Below, piece after piece: positions 28,145-33,816 of a DNA stretch of 64,000 nt (position 1 is the stretch's first letter; each line of letters begins with the position of its first letter). The DNA is taken from assembly GCF_042684505.1 (NCBI RefSeq), contig NZ_JBHULT010000005.1, forward strand, positions 124,001 through 188,000. Direction: 5' to 3'. The position numbers were made by a program, and so were the translations under genes. Source of the DNA: Salinimicrobium flavum. Its GTDB lineage: Bacteria; Bacteroidota; Bacteroidia; Flavobacteriales; Flavobacteriaceae. The notes beneath the pieces were generated by a model. The model did not search any database, had not been told where the DNA came from, and saw only the letters and a list, made by a program, of their open reading frames with translations.

Positions 28145-29482
28145 ATGGAACAAAACGACATCGCAGTAGGGTTAGATATAGGAACTACCAAGATCGTTGC
28201 CATGATCGGCCGTAAGAATGATTACGGAAAAATGGAGATCATCGGGATTGGAAAGGCCAAAAGCCTTGGAGTACACAGGGGGGTGGTGAATAATATCACC
28301 CAGACCATACAATCCATTCAGCAGGCTATTCAGGAAGCTGAAGCCGATTCCGGGATGAAAATAAAAGATGTGGTGGTAGGCATTGCCGGCCAGCACATTC
28401 GAAGTTTACAGCACAGCGATTATATTACCCGCCCAAATCCGGATGAGGTGATTGACGCTTCAGATATTGAGCAGCTTTGTAACCAGGTTCACAAACTGGT
28501 AATGCTTCCGGGGGAAGAAATCATTCATGTACTTCCGCAGGAATTCAAAGTAGACGGGCAGGCAGAGATCAAAGAGCCTATCGGAATGTACGGAGGAAGG
28601 CTGGAAGCAAATTTCCACGTAGTGGTTGGCCAGGTTTCTTCTATCAGGAATATAGGCAGATGTGTGAAAAGTGCAGGGCTTGAACTTTCTGCAGTTACTC
28701 TGGAGCCGCTGGCTTCTGCGAACGCAGTGTTGAGTCAGGAAGAGAAAGAGGCCGGCGTAGCCCTTGTAGATATAGGGGGTGGTACCACAGACCTTGCTAT
28801 TTTCAAGGATGGGATCATAAGACATACTGCTGTGATACCGTTCGGAGGTGGTGTGATCACAGAAGACATCAAGGAAGGCTGTTCGATCATTGAAAAGCAG
28901 GCGGAGTTATTGAAAGTGAAATTCGGATCGGCCTGGCCGGGAGAAAATAAGGATAATGAGATCGTTTCTATTCCCGGGTTGCGTGGAAGGGAACCAAAAG
29001 AGATCACTCTTAAGAACCTTTCAAAGATCATTCACGCCCGTGTAGTGGAGATCGTTGAGCAGGTTTATCTGGAGATCAAGAATTACGGTCACGAGGAGCA
29101 GAAGAAAAAATTGATTGCGGGAATCGTATTAACAGGTGGAGGCGCACAACTAAAGCATATCAAACAGCTGGTAGAATACATCACCGGTATGGACACGAGG
29201 ATTGGATATCCAAATGAGCACCTGGCTGGCGACAGCGATTCAGAGACGACCAGTCCGGTCTATGCTACGGCGGTAGGACTCGTTCTGAATAGTCTTGAAA
29301 TCGTTAAGAAACAGCCTCATGAGGAACTCATGGAAGAAGCGGCCGAAGATGAGATCGCGGCAGATAATGGGATAGAAAGAGAAGAAGTGAAGGAAGAGCA
29401 CCAAACGATCAGTCAGCCGCGAAGAACAATATTTGAAAAATGGTTTGAAAAGTTCAAGGATTTTTTAGACAACGCCGAATGA
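28145..29482 (+). CDS. ftsA: Cell division protein FtsA
   Basis: Actin-like protein that tethers FtsZ to the membrane. 445 residues. Seen: phosphate 1 motif AVGLDIGTTKI, the 1C domain around GVVNNI and IAGQHIRS, phosphate 2 VDIGGGTTDLAIF, adenosine motif IVLTGGGAQL, and a C-terminal amphipathic helix (TIFEKWFEKFKDFLDN) as the membrane anchor, preceded by an acidic linker. 70 bp separate it from ftsZ. Confidence 0.96.
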   Translation: MEQNDIAVGLDIGTTKIVAMIGRKNDYGKMEIIGIGKAKSLGVHRGVVNNITQTIQSIQQAIQEAEADSGMKIKDVVVGIAGQHIRSLQHSDYITRPNPDEVIDASDIEQLCNQVHKLVMLPGEEIIHVLPQEFKVDGQAEIKEPIGMYGGRLEANFHVVVGQVSSIRNIGRCVKSAGLELSAVTLEPLASANAVLSQEEKEAGVALVDIGGGTTDLAIFKDGIIRHTAVIPFGGGVITEDIKEGCSIIEKQAELLKVKFGSAWPGENKDNEIVSIPGLRGREPKEITLKNLSKIIHARVVEIVEQVYLEIKNYGHEEQKKKLIAGIVLTGGGAQLKHIKQLVEYITGMDTRIGYPNEHLAGDSDSETTSPVYATAVGLVLNSLEIVKKQPHEELMEEAAEDEIAADNGIEREEVKEEHQTISQPRRTIFEKWFEKFKDFLDNAE

Positions 29483-29508
29483 TCTGAAAGTTCGGCAGAT
29501 AAAATACT

Positions 29509-29556
29509 ATGAAAAGAAGAAAAAGAAGTAAACAACCAGTAAAACAGAATTTATGA
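29509..29556 (+). CDS. Possible 15-residue basic leader peptide coupled to ftsZ
   Basis: ATG at 29509 opens a 15-codon frame (MKRRKRSKQPVKQNL) with 7 Lys/Arg in the first 8 residues. Its TGA overlaps the ftsZ ATG as ATGA. It fills most of the ftsA-ftsZ gap and could couple translation, but an A/G-rich spacer easily opens such a frame by chance. Confidence 0.25.
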   Translation: MKRRKRSKQPVKQNL

Positions 29557-31559
29557 GCAGCACAGAATTCGGAAACATTTCATTCGATCTCCCCAAGAAT
29601 CAATCGAACGTTATAAAAGTTATTGGTGTAGGTGGAGGCGGTAGCAATGCGATTAATCACATGTTCCAGCAAGGGATCAAAGGTGTTGATTTCGTGATCT
29701 GCAACACAGATGCACAGGCACTTGAAAACAGCCCGGTTCCTAATAAGATCCAGCTTGGTGTAAGAGAAACGGAAGGACTTGGTGCAGGCGCTGATCCTGA
29801 AGTTGGGCGCAAAGCCGCAGAGGAAAGTTTTGATGAAATAAGAGGACTTCTCGATACCAATACCAAAATGATCTTCATCACCGCTGGAATGGGTGGTGGT
29901 ACAGGTACAGGAGCCGCTCCTATTATTGCAAAACAAGCGAAAGATATGGGAATACTTACGGTGGGGATCGTAACTATACCATTTCAGTTTGAAGGTAAAA
30001 CAAGATGTGAACAGGCCCAACACGGAGTGGAGAACCTGCGTTCGCATGTGGATTCCTTAATTGTAATCAACAATAACAAACTTCGTGAGGTCTATGGAAA
30101 TCTCGGGTTTAAAGCCGGATTCTCAAAGGCAGATGAAGTGCTGGCAACTGCCTCCCGAGGTATAGCCGAAGTAATAACCCATCACTACACGCAAAACATT
30201 GACTTGCGGGACGCGAAGACCGTTCTTAGCAACAGTGGTACCGCAATTATGGGATCTGCACAGGCTACCGGGGGAAATCGTGCTCAGGATGCCATTTCCA
30301 AGGCACTTGATTCCCCACTGCTTAACGATAATAAAATAACCGGAGCCAAAAATGTGTTGCTGCTTATCATTTCAGGTTCCGAAGAAATTACCATTGATGA
30401 AATTGGAGAGATTAGTGACCACATCCAGGCAGAAGCCGGACATAGTGCCAACATCATAATGGGTGTTGGGGAAGACGAAAGTCTCGATGACTCTATTTCG
30501 GTTACCATTATCGCTACAGGTTTTGATGTTGAACAACAAAATGAGATCGTAAATACCGAGACGAAGAAAATCATCCATACGCTTGAAGATGAGCAAAGGG
30601 CTGATCACGAATTGTCTCCTAAAAAAACATCTTCTACCTACAATGCTGCACCCAAAAAGGAGGAGAAGAAGATTGTTCATACCCTTTCTTTAGAGGAGGA
30701 TGAGGCCGATGAAGAGCCGGAGTGTAGTTCCACTTCGGAAGAAGTAAGGAATATGTACGTAGAGTATGAGGAGGTGAACCCGGTGGAGGAAGAATTCATC
30801 ATTTCAGACACAATAAAAGATATTGAGGTAACTGATCCAGAAGTTGTTCAACCGACTTCCCAGGAGCAGTTCATGATCACTTTTGACTTTCCCAGGAATC
30901 AGGAAGACACCAGGAACCGGGAAGCAGAAAAACCGCAACAAAAGGTGCAGGAGGACAAACAAGAGCCACATGCTTCACAGGAAAAGATCGTACACCGGCT
31001 TTCTGAAGAAGAATTAAAGGATCTTGAGGTGAACGAGCCTAAAGAGGTTTCTCCCGTTGCCAAACATAATCAAAATGGGGTGACCCGTTATTCTCTGAGC
31101 GATTACATGGAGGTGGAGCAGATGCTCAAAAATTCGAATCCAACTCCGAAGCAGAAAACAGAACCTGAACCAGAACTTAAAAGTAAACCTCAGGTTGAGC
31201 CTGCACCGGAAAGAAATCCGGTTCCTGCTTCAAAGCCTGTGAGTCAATCTCCCAAAACAGAGGAACCAAAAACTACTCCTGAAGAAGTAGATCCTTTCAA
31301 CAATCCAATTTCTGAGAACCTCATAGAGCGGGCTGCGGAAAGAAGGGCCAAAATGAAAGAATTCAACTATAAGTTCAGGAATAACCTGTCAAAGGTTGAT
31401 GAGTTTGAAAAACAACCGGCGTATAAACGTCATGGCATAGAGCTTGACAATACCCGTCCGGGGGAGGAAAGAATGTCCCGTACCACCTTAGGTACCGGAG
31501 AGGATGACGAAATAAGATTCAGAACCAACAATTCTTATTTGCACGACAATGTTGATTAA
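29553..31559 (+). CDS. ftsZ: Cell division GTPase FtsZ with long C-terminal linker
   Basis: Tubulin-like GTPase forming the division ring; 668 residues against about 380-400 in Escherichia coli or Bacillus. Seen: IGVGGGGSNA (24-33), the GTP signature GGGTGTG (114-120), NNNK, and the T7 region IDLRDAKTVL. The globular part ends near residue 330. Residues 331-585 are an acidic, proline-rich linker; 586-668 are conserved-looking (ERAAERRAKMKEFNYKFRNN, then IRFRTNNSYLHDNVD) and probably bind partners. The linker holds three copies of a KI(I/V)HxL motif (339, 373, 478) and a near copy (442-450) of the N-terminal ISFDLPKNQ (9-17). Ends 24 bp before a terminator. Confidence 0.97.
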   Translation: MSSTEFGNISFDLPKNQSNVIKVIGVGGGGSNAINHMFQQGIKGVDFVICNTDAQALENSPVPNKIQLGVRETEGLGAGADPEVGRKAAEESFDEIRGLLDTNTKMIFITAGMGGGTGTGAAPIIAKQAKDMGILTVGIVTIPFQFEGKTRCEQAQHGVENLRSHVDSLIVINNNKLREVYGNLGFKAGFSKADEVLATASRGIAEVITHHYTQNIDLRDAKTVLSNSGTAIMGSAQATGGNRAQDAISKALDSPLLNDNKITGAKNVLLLIISGSEEITIDEIGEISDHIQAEAGHSANIIMGVGEDESLDDSISVTIIATGFDVEQQNEIVNTETKKIIHTLEDEQRADHELSPKKTSSTYNAAPKKEEKKIVHTLSLEEDEADEEPECSSTSEEVRNMYVEYEEVNPVEEEFIISDTIKDIEVTDPEVVQPTSQEQFMITFDFPRNQEDTRNREAEKPQQKVQEDKQEPHASQEKIVHRLSEEELKDLEVNEPKEVSPVAKHNQNGVTRYSLSDYMEVEQMLKNSNPTPKQKTEPEPELKSKPQVEPAPERNPVPASKPVSQSPKTEEPKTTPEEVDPFNNPISENLIERAAERRAKMKEFNYKFRNNLSKVDEFEKQPAYKRHGIELDNTRPGEERMSRTTLGTGEDDEIRFRTNNSYLHDNVD

Positions 31560-31583
31560 ATAGTTCCCCAACTATTTTTTAAG

Positions 31584-31616
31584 CCCGAAGCCAGCCCCCC
31601 GGTTTCGGGTTTTTTA
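31584..31616 (+). terminator. Rho-independent terminator after ftsZ
   Basis: CCCGAAGCC (31584-31592) pairs with GGTTTCGGG (31601-31609), 9 bp with one G-U, around an 8-nt loop, followed by a T run. It closes the 15.6-kb cell-wall and division cluster. Confidence 0.92.
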
Positions 31617-31645
31617 TTTTATATTCAGGAAAGATCCCCTCTTGC

Positions 31646-31672
31646 TTTGGGGCATTTAAGTAAGTATCTTCG
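31646..31672 (+). promoter_or_regulatory. Probable promoter of the yqeY-like gene
   Basis: TTTG at 31646-31649 and TATCTTCG at 31665-31672 (one mismatch to TAnnTTTG), with a 15-bp spacer, slightly short. The -7 box ends 21 bp before the ATG. Confidence 0.45.
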
Positions 31673-31693
31673 CAATTACTAAAATTTACGGAA

Positions 31694-32146
31694 ATGAGTT
31701 TACAGGATAAAGTAATGACCGAAATGAAAGCTGCCATGAGAGCTAAAGACAGCACCAGGCTGGAAGCCTTAAGAGCAGTTAAAAGTGCTATACTTCTCGC
31801 GCAGACAGATGCTGCAGGGAAAGATGGTTTGAATGAGGAAGAAGAATTAAAATTGCTTCAAAAGCTGGTAAAGCAGCGTAAGGAAAGCGCGGCAATATAT
31901 AAGGAGCAGGGAAGAGAAGACCTGGCCGGCCCTGAGCTTGAACAGGCAGCAGTGATAGAACAGTTCCTTCCGAAACAGATGAGCGAAGAAGAGATAGAAA
32001 AAGAAGTTGAAGACATCATTAGCAAGACCGGTGCAACCGGGATGCAGAATATGGGGAAGGTTATGGGAATGGCTTCAAAGGAACTTGCCGGAAAAGCTGA
32101 CGGGAAGACCATTTCTGTAGTAGTGAAGAGGAAATTGGGAAGTTAG
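31694..32146 (+). CDS. GatB/YqeY domain protein
   Basis: Protein of 150 residues, almost entirely the YqeY domain also found at the C-terminus of the amidotransferase subunit GatB, where it contacts tRNA. Seen: LQDKVMTEMKAAMRAKDSTR, LEALRAVKSAIL, EEELKLLQKLVKQRKESA, EQFLPKQMSEEEIE and GKVMGMASKELAGKADGK. The stand-alone form has no settled function; a role with tRNA or its aminoacylation is inferred from the domain. Single gene between two terminator-flanked units. Confidence 0.92.
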   Translation: MSLQDKVMTEMKAAMRAKDSTRLEALRAVKSAILLAQTDAAGKDGLNEEEELKLLQKLVKQRKESAAIYKEQGREDLAGPELEQAAVIEQFLPKQMSEEEIEKEVEDIISKTGATGMQNMGKVMGMASKELAGKADGKTISVVVKRKLGS

Positions 32147-32228
32147 AAATACGAATTTAGAGGCAACAGGTTTAAAGTATAGAGGTATTAATTCACCTTT
32201 TATATTAGTTGGAAATGGCAGATTTTTC

Positions 32229-32260
32229 TTTGTCGCAGTTTAAAGTTTTTATGTAAATTG
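32229..32260 (+). promoter_or_regulatory. Possible promoter of the tRNA-Arg locus, now in front of the tRNA fragment
   Basis: TTTG (32229-32232) and TAAATTG (32254-32260, one T short of TAnnTTTG) with a 21-bp spacer. Transcription would begin about 7 nt before the truncated tRNA copy at 32274, a normal distance for a tRNA gene. Confidence 0.35.
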
Positions 32261-32273
32261 CGCCTTCTTAAAA

Positions 32274-32333
32274 GGCCCCGTGGCGCAACTGAATACCCGC
32301 CCGTACCGAACGGTACGTTCGGGCGGGGCGCAT
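32274..32333 (+). pseudogene. 5' fragment of tRNA-Arg split by a 32-bp palindrome
   Basis: Positions 32274-32295 are identical to nucleotides 1-22 of the intact tRNA-Arg at 32581, and 32328-32333 to nucleotides 23-28. Between them lies a GC-rich palindrome (32296-32327). After position 32333 the likeness ends. The fragment is the left border of the GIY-YIG insertion. Confidence 0.85.
32296..32327. repeat. 32-bp GC-rich palindrome (REP-like)
   Basis: Outer arms CCCGCCCG (32296-32303) and CGGGCGGG (32320-32327) pair perfectly. The inside can fold two ways: GTACCG/CGGTAC (loop AA) or CCGAACG/CGTTCGG (loop GTA). It is far richer in G+C than its surroundings. No second copy was noticed in the window. 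Confidence 0.8.
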
Positions 32334-32345
32334 AAACATTTAGCT

Positions 32346-32603
32346 ATGTACTATGTTTATGTTATTTATAGTTCTAATTTCGATGAATATTATATCGGAA
32401 TGACAGATGCTCTCAACAGAAGGCTGGAAGAGCATAATAATGGGAAAAACAGATCAACAAAGGCATACAGGCCTTGGGAAATGGTCTACAATGAATCGTT
32501 AGATTCGAGAGAATTAGCGAGGAAGAGAGAAAAGTACTTGAAATCGGCTGCAGGAAGAAGGTGGAGAAAAAAATTTATTAGGCCCCGTGGCGCAACTGAA
32601 TAG
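32346..32603 (+). CDS. Small GIY-YIG nuclease, C-terminus encoded within tRNA-Arg
   Basis: Single-domain GIY-YIG endonuclease-like protein of 85 residues from the ATG at 32346 (an upstream in-frame GTG at 32280 lies in the tRNA fragment and is less likely). Seen: YVYVIYSS, YYIG (15-18), candidate catalytic Arg25 or Arg26 in NRRLEEHNNG, and Glu62 in RKREKYLKS. The size fits the UPF0213/YhbQ-like group, whose members act as free-standing nucleases; UvrC and homing endonucleases share the domain. Odd: the last codons (RPRGATE) and the TAG stop fall in nucleotides 1-23 of the intact tRNA-Arg. A 28-nt piece of the same tRNA lies just upstream, so the gene sits between a broken and a whole copy of its neighbour. 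Confidence 0.85.
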   Translation: MYYVYVIYSSNFDEYYIGMTDALNRRLEEHNNGKNRSTKAYRPWEMVYNESLDSRELARKREKYLKSAAGRRWRKKFIRPRGATE

Positions 32604-32654
32604 CGCATCAGATTTCGGCTCTGAGGGTTGCAGGTTTGAATCCTGCCGGGGTCA
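32581..32654 (+). tRNA. tRNA-Arg (anticodon UCG)
   Basis: A full cloverleaf can be drawn: acceptor GGCCCCG (32581-32587) with CGGGGTC (32647-32653, one G-U) and discriminator A; D stem GCGC/GCGC; anticodon stem TCAGA/TCTGA with loop TTTCGGC giving anticodon UCG, which reads CGA; 5-nt variable loop; T stem GCAGG/CCTGC with loop TTTGAAT. CCA is not encoded. The D loop has a single G followed by A instead of the usual GG. Its 5' end overlaps the end of the GIY-YIG gene. Confidence 0.95.
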
Positions 32655-32667
32655 CTTAAAGCAGAAC

Positions 32668-32693
32668 GTCCGCACGAAAGTGCGGACTTTTTT
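32668..32693 (+). terminator. Rho-independent terminator of tRNA-Arg
   Basis: GTCCGCAC (32668-32675), GAAA tetraloop, GTGCGGAC (32680-32687), then six T: a perfect 8-bp terminator 13 bp after the tRNA. Its 3' arm (GCGGACTTT) recurs at the start of every 117-bp unit downstream. Confidence 0.93.
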
Positions 32694-32740
32694 GTTCCCT
32701 GAAGAAGCTGAGCTTGCTCAAAGCTTCGAAAGGGAACAAA
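32691..32740. repeat. 50-bp imperfect palindrome at the head of the repeat array
   Basis: Outer arms TTTGTTCCCT (32691-32700) and AGGGAACAAA (32731-32740) pair fully. Inner arms AAGCT-GAGC and GCTC-AA-AGCTT continue the stem with a small bulge. The inner part recurs in each downstream unit, but the outer left arm does not. Confidence 0.75.
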
Positions 32741-32762
32741 AAAGCGCAACGCTGAAGGCGTT

Positions 32763-33400
32763 GCGGACTTTCTATTTTCAGGCGAGGCGCCCAGGGAAAG
32801 ACGAAGTCAATCCTTTTAAGAAAGCTGAGCTTGCTCAAAGCTTCGAAAGGGAACAAAAAAAAGTGCAACGCTGAAGGCGTTGCGGACTTTCTATTTTCAG
32901 TCGGGACACCCAGGGAAAGACGAAGTCAATCCTTTTAAGAAAGCTGAGCTTGCTCAAAGCTTCGAAAGGGAACAAAAAAGCGCAACGCTGAAGGCGTTGC
33001 GGACTTTCTATTTTCAGGCGAGGCGCCCAGGGAAAGACGAAGTCAATCCTTTTAAGAAAGCTGAGCTTGCTCAAAGCTTCGAAAGGGAACAAAAAAGAGC
33101 AACGCTGAAGGCGTTGCGGACTTTCTATTTTCAGGCGAGGCGCCCAGGGAAAGACGAAGTCAATCCTTTTAAGAAAGCTGAGCTTGCTCAAAGCTTCGAA
33201 AGGGAACAAAAAAGTGCAACGCTGAAGGCGTTGCGGACTTTCTATTTTCAGGCGAGGCGCCCAGGGAAAGACGAAGTCAATCCCTTCCGGAAAGCTGAGC
33301 TTGCTCAAAGCTTCGAAAGGGAACCAAAAAGCGCTACGCTGAAGGCGTTGCGGACTTTCTATTTTCAGGCGAGACACCCAGGGAAAGACGAAGTCAATCC
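32763..33400. repeat. Tandem array of 117-bp units downstream of tRNA-Arg
   Basis: Five full units and a partial sixth begin with GCGGACTTTCTATTTTCA at 32763, 32882, 32999, 33116, 33233 and 33350; the first is 119 bp, the others 117. Units differ at only a few positions. Each holds a hairpin CGCAACGC-TGAAG-GCGTTGCG (or a near form) at its end, followed by a T-rich stretch, and the inner palindrome AAGCTGAGC...GCTCAAAGCTT. Because 117 is 39 codons, frames stay open on both strands through the array and give repetitive hypothetical proteins; I do not call these as genes. Function unknown; terminator-like hairpins suggest an RNA or recombination role. Confidence 0.92.
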
Positions 33401-33483
33401 AATCAATGATCAAAACCAATGATCAATTAACAGGTCACGTCTATGGAGTCAGAGATCCTGATATGGACGTAAGGTGAGTACGA

Positions 33484-33606
33484 TTATGCGATAAAGCCGA
33501 GCAGCACCAGAAAAATAAAAAATGCAGCTGCCAGCAGGTTGTCTGACCAGGCTTCGAGGATCGATACCTTCTCCTTATTCTTGGAATCTTTTTCTTCTGT
33601 GCTCAT
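33484..33606 (-). CDS. Small single-pass membrane protein, 40 residues
   Basis: ATG at 33606 to TAA at 33484. The first half is highly charged (MSTEEKDSKNKEKVSILEAW); the second is a single hydrophobic helix (NLLAAAFFIFLVLLGFIA) that reaches the C-terminus. Charge then helix is what a real small membrane protein looks like, and the codon use is ordinary. I do not recognise a family. It lies between the repeat array and selO, on the same strand as selO, with a 17-bp palindrome 38-54 bp upstream of its start. The 63 bp between the array and this gene hold nothing I can name. Confidence 0.5.
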   Translation of the reverse strand: MSTEEKDSKNKEKVSILEAWSDNLLAAAFFIFLVLLGFIA

Positions 33607-33643
33607 CTTGTGAATTTTTAAGGTTCGACTCTACTTCTAAAAA

Positions 33644-33660
33644 ATTCTCTAAAAGAGAAT
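33644..33660. repeat. Perfect 17-bp palindrome upstream of the small membrane protein gene
   Basis: ATTCTCT-AAA-AGAGAAT, a perfect 7-bp inverted repeat with a 3-nt centre. Could be an operator or a small hairpin. Confidence 0.5.
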
Positions 33661-33816
33661 GGACATCTAATTTAGAAAATTTTATGATTCCTACAAACGA
33701 GTTGCTGTTAAATCTCTGAACCTGAACCTCAAAAACTTATTCTGTCGGGACATCACTGATCTATTTCTGACTAAAAATTTAACATTTAAATCTGGAATTG
33801 GATTACGATTGAAATG

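Noticed and set aside
29580..30047. Minus-strand frame of 155 codons opposite ftsZ
   Set aside because: Antisense of the strongly conserved GTPase domain.
32280..32345. Upstream GTG start for the GIY-YIG gene
   Set aside because: It would add 22 residues coded by the tRNA fragment and palindrome; the domain begins exactly at the ATG at 32346.
32274..32654. Group I intron in tRNA-Arg
   Set aside because: The downstream tRNA is complete and uninterrupted, the upstream copy is only a 28-nt fragment, and no intron core is seen.
32587..32874. Open frame beginning inside tRNA-Arg
   Set aside because: It reads through the tRNA and the repeats; the tRNA cloverleaf is perfect and explains the conservation.
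32763..33400. CRISPR array
   Set aside because: Units are 117 bp and almost wholly identical; there are no short repeats with unique spacers and no cas genes.
32835..33419. Long minus-strand open frame (194 codons) in the repeat array
   Set aside because: Same reason; the predicted protein is a 39-residue repeat with no recognisable fold or signal.
32880..33422. Long plus-strand open frame (180 codons) in the repeat array
   Set aside because: It exists because the 117-bp unit is a multiple of three and lacks stops; an equal frame is open on the other strand, and the region holds terminator-like hairpins. Kept as a repeat, not as a gene.
33421..33483. Possible coding remnant between the array and the small membrane protein gene
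   Set aside because: A short frame ending in TGA near 33478 can be read, but it matches nothing I know and is too short to support.
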